DNA from: Streptomyces violascens
Lineage (GTDB): Bacteria; Actinomycetota; Actinomycetes; Streptomycetales; Streptomycetaceae
Direction: 5' to 3'
NCBI RefSeq assembly: GCF_014649955.1
Contig: NZ_BMUA01000002.1
Span: 558,001 to 622,000, forward strand
Length of the DNA stretch: 64,000 nucleotides
Below the pieces are notes generated by a model, which worked only from the letters and a program-made list of their open reading frames with translations, was not told the DNA's origin and did not search any database. Made by a program: the position numbers and the translations under genes. Within the stretch, counting starts at the first letter, position 1, and every line of letters begins with the position of its first letter. Below, one piece after another: positions 50,356 to 58,634 of this stretch.

Positions 50356-51120
50356 ATGGCAACGCTTGAAATCCGCGACCTGCACGTCTCTGTCGACACC
50401 GAGAACGGTACGAAGGAGATCCTCAAGGGCGTCGACCTGACCGTGAAGCAGGGCGAGACCCACGCCATCATGGGCCCCAACGGCTCCGGCAAGTCGACCC
50501 TGGCGTACTCGCTGGCCGGTCACCCCAAGTACACGATCACCAGCGGCACCGTCACCCTCGACGGCGAGGACGTCCTGGAGATGTCCGTCGACGAGCGCGC
50601 CCGCGCCGGCGTGTTCCTCGCCATGCAGTACCCGGTCGAGGTCCCCGGCGTCTCGGTCTCCAACTTCCTGCGCACCTCGGCCACCGCGATCCGCGGCGAG
50701 GCCCCCAAGCTGCGCACCTGGGTGAAGGAGGTCAAGTCCGCGATGGAGCAGCTCCAGATGGACCCGGCCTTCGCCGAGCGCAACGTGAACGAGGGCTTCT
50801 CCGGCGGTGAGAAGAAGCGCCACGAGATCCTCCAGCTGGAGCTCCTCAAGCCGAAGATCGCGATCCTCGACGAGACCGACTCCGGCCTCGACGTCGACGC
50901 GCTGCGCCAGGTCTCCGAGGGCATCAACCGCGTCCGTGAGAACGGCGAGGTCGGCACCCTCCTGGTGACCCACTACACGCGCATCCTGCGCTACATCAAG
51001 CCCGACTACGTCCACGTCTTCGCGGGCGGCCGCATCGTCGAGTCCGGCGGCGCCGAGCTCGCCGACAAGCTCGAGGCCGAGGGCTACGAGTCGTACACGA
51101 AGGGCGGCGCTTCCGAGTGA
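50356..51120 (+). CDS. sufC: Fe-S cluster assembly ATPase SufC
   Basis: 254 residues, ABC-type ATPase. Walker A GPNGSGKST at 40-48, signature FSGGEKKRHEILQ, Walker B IAILDETDSGLDVDAL, H-loop VTHYTRIL. Drives conformational change of SufBC2D. ATG at 50356 begins MATLEIRDLHV; the earlier in-frame start would run into the Rieske gene. Its stop overlaps the sufS GTG (GTGA). Confidence 0.97.
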   Translation: MATLEIRDLHVSVDTENGTKEILKGVDLTVKQGETHAIMGPNGSGKSTLAYSLAGHPKYTITSGTVTLDGEDVLEMSVDERARAGVFLAMQYPVEVPGVSVSNFLRTSATAIRGEAPKLRTWVKEVKSAMEQLQMDPAFAERNVNEGFSGGEKKRHEILQLELLKPKIAILDETDSGLDVDALRQVSEGINRVRENGEVGTLLVTHYTRILRYIKPDYVHVFAGGRIVESGGAELADKLEAEGYESYTKGGASE

Positions 51121-52373
51121 CGACACTGCCGGGCCTCCTCGACACCGAGGCGATCCGCAAGGACTTCCCCTTGCTGGACCGTGTGGTCCACGACGGGAAG
51201 AAGATCGTCTACCTCGACTCCGCGGCGACCTCGCAGAAGCCGCGCCAGGTGCTCGACGCGCTCAACGAGTACTACGAGCAGCACAACGCCAACGTCCACC
51301 GTGGCGTGTACCTGGTCGCCGAGGAGGCCACGGCGCTGTACGAGGGCGCCCGTGACAAGGTCGCCACGTTCATCAACGCGCCGAGCCGCGACGAGGTCAT
51401 CTTCACCAAGAACGCCTCGGAGTCGCTCAACCTCGTCGCCAACATGCTGGGCTGGGCCGACGAGCCCTACCGCGTGGACAGCGACACCGAGATCGTCATC
51501 ACGGAGATGGAGCACCACTCCAACATCGTGCCGTGGCAGCTGCTCGCGCAGCGCACGGGCGCGAAGCTGAAGTGGTTCGGCCTGACCGACGACGGCCGGC
51601 TCGACCTGTCGAACATAGACGAGATCATCAACGAGAAGACGAAGATCGTCTCCTTCACGCTCGTCTCGAACCTGCTCGGCACCCAGAACCCGGTCGAGGC
51701 GATCGTCCGCCGTGCGCAGCAGGTCGGCGCGCTGGTCTGCATCGACGCCTCGCAGGCCGCCCCGCACATGCCGCTCGACGTGCAGGCGCTGCAGGCCGAC
51801 TTCGTGGCCTTCACCGGCCACAAGATGTGCGGCCCGACCGGCATCGGCGTCCTGTGGGGCCGCCAGGAGCTCCTGGAGGACCTGCCGCCGTTCCTGGGTG
51901 GCGGCGAGATGATCGAGACGGTCTCGATGCACTCCTCCACCTACGCTCCGGCGCCGCACAAGTTCGAGGCGGGCACGCCCCCGATCGCGCAGGCCGTGGG
52001 CCTGGGCGCGGCCGTGGACTACCTGTCCGCGATCGGTATGGACAAGATCGCCGCGCACGAGCACGCGATCACCGAGTACGCGGTCAAGCGCCTCCTGGAG
52101 GTGCCCGACCTGCGGATCATCGGCCCCACCACGGCCGAGGACCGCGGCGCCGCGATCTCCTTCACGCTCGGCGACATCCACCCGCACGACGTGGGCCAGG
52201 TCCTCGACGAGCAGGGCATCGCGGTCCGCGTCGGCCACCACTGCGCGCGCCCGGTGTGCCTGCGCTACGGAATTCCTGCGACCACGCGAGCGTCTTTCTA
52301 TCTGTACTCCACGCCCGCCGAGGTCGATGCCCTGGTGGACGGCTTGGAGCACGTACGAAACTTCTTCGGCTAG
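51117..52373 (+). CDS. sufS: cysteine desulfurase SufS
   Basis: 418 residues, class V aminotransferase fold. PLP lysine K236 (FTGHKMCGPTGIG) and catalytic C376 (RVGHHCARPVCLRYG) are present, as in group II desulfurases that work with SufU. Provides sulfur from cysteine. GTG at 51117 is coupled to sufC. Confidence 0.97.
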   Translation: MTTLPGLLDTEAIRKDFPLLDRVVHDGKKIVYLDSAATSQKPRQVLDALNEYYEQHNANVHRGVYLVAEEATALYEGARDKVATFINAPSRDEVIFTKNASESLNLVANMLGWADEPYRVDSDTEIVITEMEHHSNIVPWQLLAQRTGAKLKWFGLTDDGRLDLSNIDEIINEKTKIVSFTLVSNLLGTQNPVEAIVRRAQQVGALVCIDASQAAPHMPLDVQALQADFVAFTGHKMCGPTGIGVLWGRQELLEDLPPFLGGGEMIETVSMHSSTYAPAPHKFEAGTPPIAQAVGLGAAVDYLSAIGMDKIAAHEHAITEYAVKRLLEVPDLRIIGPTTAEDRGAAISFTLGDIHPHDVGQVLDEQGIAVRVGHHCARPVCLRYGIPATTRASFYLYSTPAEVDALVDGLEHVRNFFG

Positions 52374-52388
52374 GGGTGCTGTGCTCTC

Positions 52389-52416
52389 CCGGGGGGAAAC
52401 CCCCGGACCCCCGGCC
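52389..52416. repeat. dispersed GC-rich hairpin repeat, copy 2
   Basis: CCGGGGGG-AAA-CCCCCGG-A-CCCCCGGCC, 26 of 28 bases identical to 44585-44612, in the 90-bp gap between sufS and sufU. The two genes are otherwise in one operon; the hairpin could lower expression of sufU. Confidence 0.6.
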
Positions 52417-52463
52417 CATAAGGCACGTCACGCAAGGGACGCGAGGACGCGAGGTAATTCGCT

Positions 52464-52928
52464 GTGAAGCTTGATTCGATGTACCAGGACGTCATCCTGG
52501 ACCACTACAAGCACCCGCACGGCCGGGGCTTGCGGGACGGTGACGCCGAGGTGCACCACGTGAACCCGACGTGCGGCGACGAGATCACTCTGCGGGTGAA
52601 GTACGACGGTTCGCGCATCGAGGACGTCTCGTACGAGGGCCAGGGCTGCTCGATCAGCCAGGCCAGCGCCTCGGTCCTCAACGACCTCCTGGTCGGCAAG
52701 GACCTGGCCGAGGCGCAGAAGATCCAGGAGACCTTCCTGGAGCTGATGCAGTCCAAGGGCCAGCTGGAGCCCGACGACGCGATGGAGGAGGTCCTGGAGG
52801 ACGCGGTGGCTTTCGCCGGCGTCTCCAAGTACCCCGCCCGCGTGAAGTGTGCTCTGCTGAGCTGGATGGCCTGGAAGGACGCGACGGCCCAGGCTCTGGG
52901 CGAGCTCGCCGAAAGGAAGACGGCATGA
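52464..52928 (+). CDS. sufU: zinc-dependent sulfurtransferase / scaffold SufU
   Basis: 154 residues. Zinc ligands C37, D39 (TCGDE), C62 (GQGCSIS) and C129 (RVKCALLSW) are intact. SufU accepts sulfur from SufS. GTG at 52464; stop overlaps the next ATG. Confidence 0.95.
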   Translation: MKLDSMYQDVILDHYKHPHGRGLRDGDAEVHHVNPTCGDEITLRVKYDGSRIEDVSYEGQGCSISQASASVLNDLLVGKDLAEAQKIQETFLELMQSKGQLEPDDAMEEVLEDAVAFAGVSKYPARVKCALLSWMAWKDATAQALGELAERKTA

Positions 52929-53263
52929 CCGAGAACGCACAGGCGGCGATCAAGCCGGCGACCGAAGAAGAGATCCGCGAGGCCCTGTACGACGTCGTCG
53001 ACCCCGAGCTGGGCATCGACGTCGTCAACCTCGGCCTCATCTACGGCATCCACATCGACGACTCCAACGTCGTCACGCTGGACATGACCCTGACGTCGGC
53101 GGCCTGCCCGCTGACCGATGTGATCGAGGACCAGGCGAAGTCCGCGACCGACGGCATCGCCAGCGAGCTGAAGATCAACTGGGTCTGGATGCCGCCGTGG
53201 GGCCCGGACAAGATCACGGACGACGGCCGCGAGCAGCTGCGCGCGCTGGGCTTCAACGTCTGA
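52925..53263 (+). CDS. sufT: SufT / MIP18-family Fe-S maturation protein
   Basis: 112 residues, DUF59. Conserved DVVDPELGIDVVNLGLIYGI and the TSAACPLTD cysteine motif, ending PPWGPDKITDDGREQLRALGF. Assists Fe-S protein maturation when demand is high. The ATG at 52925 overlaps the sufU stop (ATGA). Last gene of the operon. Confidence 0.93.
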   Translation: MTENAQAAIKPATEEEIREALYDVVDPELGIDVVNLGLIYGIHIDDSNVVTLDMTLTSAACPLTDVIEDQAKSATDGIASELKINWVWMPPWGPDKITDDGREQLRALGFNV

Positions 53264-53279
53264 GTCCCGCTTGCCCGTT

Positions 53280-53312
53280 GAGGCCCCCGGCACCGATGGT
53301 GCCGGGGGCCTC
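53280..53312 (+). terminator. terminator of the suf operon
   Basis: GAGGCCCCCGGCACC (53280-53294), GAT loop, GGTGCCGGGGGCCTC (53298-53312), then TTCGTGTT: a perfect 15-bp stem. Confidence 0.9.
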
Positions 53313-53318
53313 TTCGTG

Positions 53319-53522
53319 TTACGGGGCCTCTTCGCACTGCGGGGACCCGGCCGGGCGGCGCATCGTCGCGACGGGAAGGGCCGGGTCGGCGGCCGCCGCG
53401 TGGGTGAGCTCCTCGTCGTCCTCGGGCGCCCGCCGGGTGGAGGGCGAGCCCGGCTGCCGGTCCGGCGGCCTCCCGGATCTCGTCGGGGGTCGTCGCGCGC
53501 CCGCTCGCCGGGCGGGGCACAC
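53319..53522 (-). pseudogene. possible decayed small gene (frameshifted remnant)
   Basis: Two minus-strand frames look protein-like in succession: TTPDEIREAAGPAAGLALHP in one, then PEDDEELTHAAAADPALPVA in another, ending TMRRPAGSPQCEEAP and stop at 53319. The AxDPxLPxxTMRR pattern recalls leucine-rich-variant repeat proteins common in Streptomyces. A single-base shift would join them. No ribosome site is clear. It may equally be random GC-rich sequence. Confidence 0.25.
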
Positions 53523-53529
53523 TGCGGAT

Positions 53530-53895
53530 ATGGCCGTTTCCCTGTATCACCTCGTCGTCGATGCCCACGATCTCAACGCCCAGGCCCGCTTCTGGTGCCA
53601 AGTCCTCGACTGGAAGGTCTTGTTCGAGGACCCGGAGGAAGTCGTCATCGGGGCGGGCGAGACAGCGTATCCGGGGATGTGCTTCCTTCCCGTGCCCGAG
53701 CGCAAGAGCGTCAAGAACCGGCTGCACATCGACCTCAACCCCGATGACCAGGCCGCCGAGGTCGAGCGGATCGTCTCGCTCGGGGCGCGGCGGATCGACG
53801 TGGGGCAGGGCGAGGACGCCACCTGGGTCACGCTCGCCGACCCGGAGGGCAACGAGTTCTGTGTGCTGCGGTCCAAGCGGAGCCTGATCGACTGA
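53530..53895 (+). CDS. VOC-family (glyoxalase/dioxygenase fold) protein
   Basis: 121 residues, one vicinal-oxygen-chelate module: LYHLVVDAHDLNAQARFWCQVLDW at the start, NRLHIDLNPDDQAAEVERIVSLGARR in the middle, TWVTLADPEGNEFCVLRS at the end. These are the metal-site His and Glu positions. Substrate unknown. ATG at 53530 gives the conserved start; no Shine-Dalgarno, so possibly leaderless. Confidence 0.85.
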   Translation: MAVSLYHLVVDAHDLNAQARFWCQVLDWKVLFEDPEEVVIGAGETAYPGMCFLPVPERKSVKNRLHIDLNPDDQAAEVERIVSLGARRIDVGQGEDATWVTLADPEGNEFCVLRSKRSLID

Positions 53896-53986
53896 CGTTC
53901 GCCTGCCGTACCGATGTCGTACGCCTCCCCTTGGCGGGGTGACCGGAACCTACTCGACGACACCCCGCCGACGAGAGGCCAGCCCC

Positions 53987-55381
53987 GTGCCGCATCACCC
54001 ATCGCTCCGCCGTGTCAGGACCCTTGCCGCCGCGTCCGGAGTGCTTGCGCTGGCCGTCATGGGGCTCAACTACCCTGCACAGGCGGCGAGTTACGGTACG
54101 CCGACCATCGGGCTCTCGGCCTCCTACCTGTCGGGGGCCGTCGGCGCCACGGGCGACCCGGTGGTCACGGTCACCGTCGGGCAGAGCGGGGCCGATGCCT
54201 CGGCGCTCACCGTGGCCGCCTCCGCGAGCAGCAAGAGTTCGGTGGCCGGGACCGGGGATGTCTCCGTCAGCGGGAGCGGGAGCACCCGGCAGCTCGAGGT
54301 CGCCGCGCACGGGCGTGGTTACACCGACCTCACCATCAAGGTCAACGGGCTCGGCGGGAAGACCGCCGCCAAGACGCTGCACTACGCCGCCTCGGCGGCC
54401 GTGCAGAACGCCGCCGACACCCGCTACTTCACCGGGTCCAGCGACGCCTCGGCCGCCGTGGACGTGGGCGGCGGGTACGTGGTCGTCGCCGACGACGAGT
54501 CCAACACGCTGCGGATGTACGACCGCTCGGCCTCCGGGGCGCCCGTGAAGACCTGGGACTTCAGCTCCCAGCTCGGGGTGTCCAAGGAGATCGACATCGA
54601 GGGCGCGGCCCGCGTCGGCAACACGATCTACTGGACCGGCTCGCTGGGCAACAACAAGGACGGCGAGTACAAGGCCGACCGGAACACCGTGTTCACCACC
54701 ACCGTCACCGGGTCGGGCGCGAGCACCCAGCTCGCGCTCGGCGGCTCGTACAAGAAGCTGCGCGACGACCTCGTGGCCTGGGACCACGCCAATGGCGACC
54801 GGTACGGGTTCACCGCCACCACGGCCTCGGGCCAGGTGCCCAAGCAGATCGACGGGTTCAACGTGGAGGGCCTGGAGTTCGCGCCCGGCTCCACGAGCAC
54901 CGCGTACATCGGGTTCCGGGCGCCGCTGGTGCCGCCGAAGACCGGCGGCAAGGCGCTGATCGTGCCGGTCACCAACTTCGACAAGGTGGCCGGCAGCGGG
55001 GCGAAGGCCGTCATGGGCACGCCCATCGAGCTCGACCTCGGCGGGCTCAGCATCCGCGACATCCGAAAGAACGCGGCCGACCAGTACCTGATCGTCGCCG
55101 GGTCCTGGGCCGCGGACGACAACTCCGACCCGTACGCGGTCTACTCGTGGGACGGCGTCGCCGGGCACGCCCCCGTCAAGCGGGCCGACCTGCCGACCGG
55201 CGACCCGGGCGGCTGGGAGGCCGTGGTGGACGTGCCGGATCTCAACCGGACTGGCGCGCGGGCCCAGTTCATCACCGACGACGGGTCCGCCGACCTCTAC
55301 GGCGACGGCATCGAGGCCAAGGACCTCACCCACCCCGAGTGGAAGAAGTCCCGGGCCACGTGGTTCACCGTGACGAACTGA
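53987..55381 (+). CDS. secreted beta-propeller-like protein (DUF3616-type)
   Basis: 464 residues. Signal peptide (VRTLAAASGVLALAVMGLNYPAQAA). An Ig-like N-terminal region (ASYLSGAVGATGDPVVTVTVGQSGADASALTVAAS) precedes a domain resembling DUF3616 (FTGSSDASAAVDVGGGYVVVADDESNTLRMYDR, KEIDIEGAARVGNTIYWTGSLGNNKDGEYKADR, FNVEGLEFAPGSTSTAYIGFRAPL). Function unknown, acts outside the cell. The GTG at 53987 follows GAGAGG; a longer frame from 53939 is possible but lacks a ribosome site. Confidence 0.82.
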   Translation: MPHHPSLRRVRTLAAASGVLALAVMGLNYPAQAASYGTPTIGLSASYLSGAVGATGDPVVTVTVGQSGADASALTVAASASSKSSVAGTGDVSVSGSGSTRQLEVAAHGRGYTDLTIKVNGLGGKTAAKTLHYAASAAVQNAADTRYFTGSSDASAAVDVGGGYVVVADDESNTLRMYDRSASGAPVKTWDFSSQLGVSKEIDIEGAARVGNTIYWTGSLGNNKDGEYKADRNTVFTTTVTGSGASTQLALGGSYKKLRDDLVAWDHANGDRYGFTATTASGQVPKQIDGFNVEGLEFAPGSTSTAYIGFRAPLVPPKTGGKALIVPVTNFDKVAGSGAKAVMGTPIELDLGGLSIRDIRKNAADQYLIVAGSWAADDNSDPYAVYSWDGVAGHAPVKRADLPTGDPGGWEAVVDVPDLNRTGARAQFITDDGSADLYGDGIEAKDLTHPEWKKSRATWFTVTN

Positions 55382-55388
55382 CCCTGCG

Positions 55389-56543
55389 CTACCAGGTGCC
55401 CATCGGCGGGGCCGGCGCCGAGGGGACACCGGCCGCCTCGGCCAGCGCGGGAGCCAGGTCCTCGCGGCGGATGCGCTGGTCGATGTAGAGCAGGCCGGTG
55501 GCGAGCTGCGGCAGGGTGGTCGACAGGAACTGGCTGATCACCGTACCGATCAGGTAGAGCACCGCGATGACGACGACGGCCATGACCTTGGGGCCGACCG
55601 CGTCGCCGCTCGCCAGGGCCAGCGGCATGGCCGCGAAGATCCCGCCGTAGGTGAACGGCAGCTGGATGAAGTAGCCGATCATCCCGCTGATCATGCCGAT
55701 GAGCAGCAGGATGCCGAAGGTCCGCCACCAGGCGTCCTTCACCAGGCGGGCCGAGCGGCGCAGCGCCTCGACGGGCCGCTGGTTCTCCAGGACCGCGGCC
55801 GCCGGAGCGAAGGCGAAGCGCACCCACAGCCAGATGCTGACCGGGATCAGCCCGAGGAAGACCACCGTGAACACGATCATCAGCGCGACCGGTGCCTCGT
55901 CGTGGCGGGACGTCGTCGCGATCGTCACCAGCATCAGCGTCAGGAACACGACCAGCGCGCCCATCATGGCCAGCCACTGGAGCGCCAGCGCGCCGAGCAC
56001 CGCCGGGAACCGGGACCAGGCCTTGCGCCATATCGGGAGGAACGTGGTGCGCCGTCCGAGGACCGCGTCCTGGAGCACGGCCGGGACGGCCGCGTAGACC
56101 AGCGCCATCGCGACGAGCCACATCGCCATCGAGACGAGGAACACGACGACCCCGGCGATGACCACCGGCTGTACGTCGGCCCGGGCCGGGTCCACGCCGT
56201 AGGGCTGGTCGAAGACGGGGTCGAGGTGGTCGTGCACGGCGGCCACCACGATCGCGACCGTGCCGCCGACGACCAGCGCGGCGATCCCGTACGCGACGAG
56301 GGCCACGCCGAAGAGCTGCTTCCAGTGCCGGCCCAGGGCGGAGAACGCCCCGCCGAGTATGTCGCCGAGCGTCAGCGGCCTGAGCGGAATCACGCCGGGC
56401 TTGGGCGACGGTGGCATCCAGCCCCCGCCCCATCCCGGACCCCACCCGGGCGGAGGTCCGGGAGGTCCACCCGGACCCCACCCCGGCGGAGGTCCGGGGG
56501 GTCCGCCCTGGGCACCCGGGCCCCACCCCATGTCCTGCGTCAC
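55389..56543 (-). CDS. polytopic membrane protein with Pro/Gly-rich N-terminus (GPDPase membrane-domain type)
   Basis: 384 residues. The cytoplasmic N-terminal about 60 residues are a Gly/Pro/Trp-rich tract with a 12-residue repeat (GGPPGPPPGWGP). Then LRPLTLGDILGGAFSALGRHWKQLFG and six or so membrane helices (VFLVSMAMWLVAMALVYAAVP; RFPAVLGALALQWLAMMGALVVFL; WWRTFGILLLIGMISGMIGYF) as in the glycerophosphodiester phosphodiesterase membrane domain, here without a catalytic domain. Function unknown. GTG at 56543 has GAGG upstream. Convergent with the secreted protein, 7 bp apart. Confidence 0.8.
   Translation of the reverse strand: MTQDMGWGPGAQGGPPGPPPGWGPGGPPGPPPGWGPGWGGGWMPPSPKPGVIPLRPLTLGDILGGAFSALGRHWKQLFGVALVAYGIAALVVGGTVAIVVAAVHDHLDPVFDQPYGVDPARADVQPVVIAGVVVFLVSMAMWLVAMALVYAAVPAVLQDAVLGRRTTFLPIWRKAWSRFPAVLGALALQWLAMMGALVVFLTLMLVTIATTSRHDEAPVALMIVFTVVFLGLIPVSIWLWVRFAFAPAAAVLENQRPVEALRRSARLVKDAWWRTFGILLLIGMISGMIGYFIQLPFTYGGIFAAMPLALASGDAVGPKVMAVVVIAVLYLIGTVISQFLSTTLPQLATGLLYIDQRIRREDLAPALAEAAGVPSAPAPPMGTW
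56437..56508. repeat. 36-bp in-frame tandem repeat
   Basis: Two copies, 56437-56472 and 56473-56508, differing at a few bases, encode the doubled GGPPGPPPGWGP tract at the N-terminus of the membrane protein. Confidence 0.75.
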
Positions 56544-56675
56544 GGCAACCTCGCACTTCCCGTACGTTTCCGCACGTCCCGTCCCCTGATCGATCGGCCT
56601 TACGGTAGCCGCACGGCCCCCGGGTACGGTCGGGGGCATGCTCTGTGACCAGGCCGGAACAACCGGAGGCCGCTG

Positions 56676-57212
56676 ATGGCCCGCCGCTACGACCCCGACC
56701 GGCGACGGCGCATCATCGACGCGGCGATCCGGGTCGTCGCCGAGCGCGGCATCGCGGGGCTCAGCCACCGCACGGTCGCCGCCGAGGCCGATGTGCCGCT
56801 GGGCTCGACCACGTACCACTTCAGGACACTCGACGAGCTGCTCGTCGCGGCCCTGCGCCAGGCCAACGAGGGGTTCGCGACGGCGGTGCGCGACTGCGTG
56901 CGCCTCGACGATCCCGACGCGGATCTGGCCGTCGAACTGGCCCGGCTCATGGGCGAGTGGCTGACCGGGGACCGGGCCCGCGCCGAGCTGGAGTACGAGC
57001 TCTACCTCGCCGCCCTGCGCCGCCCCGCCCTTCGCCCGGTCGCCGCCGAGTGGACCGACTCGGTCGCCGAACTGCTCGCCCGGCACACCGACCCGGTCAC
57101 CGCGCGCGGCCTCGTCGCCGTGATGGACGGCATCTGCCTCCAGTCCCTGCTCACCGGCGGCGCGTACGACGAGGGGTACGCGCGCGACCTGCTCGGCAGG
57201 TTGCTGGGGTAG
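56676..57212 (+). CDS. TetR-family transcriptional regulator
   Basis: 178 residues. N-terminal HTH: RRRIIDAAIRVVAERGIAGLSHRTVAAEADVPLGSTTYHFRTLDELL. The C-terminal ligand domain is of the PF17940/TetR_C type. ATG at 56676 preceded by CCGGAGG. The SMR efflux gene follows on the same strand after 68 bp, a typical regulator/efflux pair. A GTACG-GG-CGTAC palindrome (57245-57256) lies between them and may be its operator. Confidence 0.9.
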   Translation: MARRYDPDRRRRIIDAAIRVVAERGIAGLSHRTVAAEADVPLGSTTYHFRTLDELLVAALRQANEGFATAVRDCVRLDDPDADLAVELARLMGEWLTGDRARAELEYELYLAALRRPALRPVAAEWTDSVAELLARHTDPVTARGLVAVMDGICLQSLLTGGAYDEGYARDLLGRLLG

Positions 57213-57280
57213 GGGCTGGGGGAAAGTCGTGCGGGCTCCGTTATGTACGGGCGTACGCATCGGCGGATATCCTGGCCCGC

Positions 57281-57604
57281 ATGCCCTACGTCCTGCTCGC
57301 CTGCGCCATCGGCTCGGAGATCGCCGCGACTTCCGCGCTGAAGTACAGCGAGGGATTCACCCGGCTCTGGCCCTCGCTGATCACCGGCGCCGGCTACCTG
57401 CTCGCCTTCTTCCTGCTTTCGCTGACGCTGCGGTCCATGTCGGTGGGCACCGCGTACGCGATCTGGTCCGGCGTGGGCACGGCCGTCATCGCCGCCGTGG
57501 GCATGGTGTTCATGGGGGAGGCGATGACGGCCGCCAAGGTCGCCGGGATCGCGCTCATCATCGGCGGAGTGGTGCTGCTCAACCTCGGCGGCGCGGCGCA
57601 CTGA
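57281..57604 (+). CDS. small multidrug resistance (SMR) efflux protein
   Basis: 107 residues, four membrane helices, EmrE/Qac type. The essential Glu is E14 in ACAIGSEIAATSALKYSEGFTRLWPS; AYAIWSGVGTAVIAAVG and GIALIIGGVVLLNL are also diagnostic. Exports lipophilic cations in exchange for protons. ATG at 57281 follows TATCCT by seven bases, suggesting a leaderless transcript. Confidence 0.93.
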   Translation: MPYVLLACAIGSEIAATSALKYSEGFTRLWPSLITGAGYLLAFFLLSLTLRSMSVGTAYAIWSGVGTAVIAAVGMVFMGEAMTAAKVAGIALIIGGVVLLNLGGAAH

Positions 57605-57625
57605 AGGCCGGGTTCGGGTGGCGGT

Positions 57626-58507
57626 TCAAGCACCTGCCCGCAGCACCGCCGAGAGCGCGGCCCGCACGCTCTCCTCGATGTCGGTGATCGGATAGATCGC
57701 CTCGATCACCGTACGGTCCCGGTCGACCACCAGCGTCAGCCGCTTGAGCCGGCTCACCCCCGCCGTGCGGAACGTCGGCAGGCGCAGCGCCGCCGTCAGG
57801 TCGAGCCCGGCGTCCGAGAGCAGCGGGAAGCGCAGGGCCTCCTTGTCGGCGAACGCCCGCTGCTCGTCCGGGCGTTGGGTGGAGACGCCGTGCACGGTGG
57901 CGCCCGCCGCGGTGAACGAGGCCAGCTGGTCGCGGAAGGTGCAGGACTCCAGGGTGCAGCCGCGCGCGCCGGGAATCCCGGCCCAGCCGGGCGGGTACGA
58001 CTCGGCGCGGGCGTAGGCGCCGGGGAAGCAGTACAGGACCGTGTACGGCGTCGACGCCGCGACCGGATCCCTCGACTCGCCGTCGAAATCGGTCAGTTGA
58101 AGCTCCGGGACGCGGGTGCCGACCAGCTCCCGCACCCGCTCGGTCTCCCCTGACGTCTCGGTCGAGGTGGCCATCGTCTCTCCTTCTCCCAGCACCCAGG
58201 TGTCTCCCCAGTCCTGGAGCGCGATCAGTACGGGCAGCAGGGCGCGCCCGCGCGGGGTGAGCCGGTACTCGTGGCGCACCGGGCGCTCCTGGTACGGCTC
58301 GCGCGCCAGGACCCCGCACTCCACGAGCAGCCTCAGACGTTCGGCGAGGACCTTGCGGGACATGCCGAGCTCGCGCTGGAGGGCGTCGAAACGGTGCACC
58401 CCGCGTGCCGTGTCGCGCACGATCAGGAGGGTCCACCAGTCGCCCACCACGTCCAGGGCCTGGGCGATGGCGCAGTGTTCGTCGTCGAGCCGGGTGCGTT
58501 GAGGCAT
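57626..58507 (-). CDS. HxlR-type regulator fused to a peroxiredoxin domain
   Basis: 293 residues. Residues 1-105 are an HxlR/MarR-like winged helix (C12 IAQALDVVGDWWTLLIVRD, FDALQRELGMSRKVLAERLRLLVECGVLARE, YRLTPRGRALLPVLIALQDWGD). Residues 120-293 are a BCP-like peroxiredoxin with C184 as likely peroxidatic and C189 as resolving residue (GCTLESCTFRDQL). C12, C64 and C160 are further cysteines. One protein thus joins DNA binding to a thiol peroxidase, suggesting redox sensing (inference). The ATG at 58507 starts MPQRTRLDDEHCAIAQAL. Divergent from an MFS gene, with a large inverted repeat between. No stop or frameshift separates the domains. Confidence 0.85.
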   Translation of the reverse strand: MPQRTRLDDEHCAIAQALDVVGDWWTLLIVRDTARGVHRFDALQRELGMSRKVLAERLRLLVECGVLAREPYQERPVRHEYRLTPRGRALLPVLIALQDWGDTWVLGEGETMATSTETSGETERVRELVGTRVPELQLTDFDGESRDPVAASTPYTVLYCFPGAYARAESYPPGWAGIPGARGCTLESCTFRDQLASFTAAGATVHGVSTQRPDEQRAFADKEALRFPLLSDAGLDLTAALRLPTFRTAGVSRLKRLTLVVDRDRTVIEAIYPITDIEESVRAALSAVLRAGA

Positions 58508-58523
58508 GCGCCCATCCTTTCGC

Positions 58524-58570
58524 GATCCCGGCAGGCCAACCGACCCCCGTCCGGTTGACCTGCCGGGATC
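58524..58570. promoter_or_regulatory. 47-bp inverted repeat, probable operator of the HxlR-peroxiredoxin fusion
   Basis: Arms of 19 bases, GATCCCGGCAGGCCAACCG (58524-58542) and its mirror (58552-58570), match at 18 of 19 positions around a 9-base spacer. The MFS -35 TTGACC (58555-58560) lies inside the right arm, with CATAGT (58579-58584) as -10 after 18 bases. The site is 17 bp from the regulator start and 65 bp from the MFS start. Binding would block RNA polymerase at the MFS promoter. Confidence 0.65.
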
Positions 58571-58634
58571 CATGCTGCCATAGTCCGTTCCCATAAGGAA
58601 CTTACTTGGATTCCGGGGCTGGGGGCGGGCGGAA

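Noticed and set aside
56437..56508. CRISPR-like or minisatellite array
   Set aside because: Only two adjacent copies without spacers, in frame with a coding Gly/Pro repeat.
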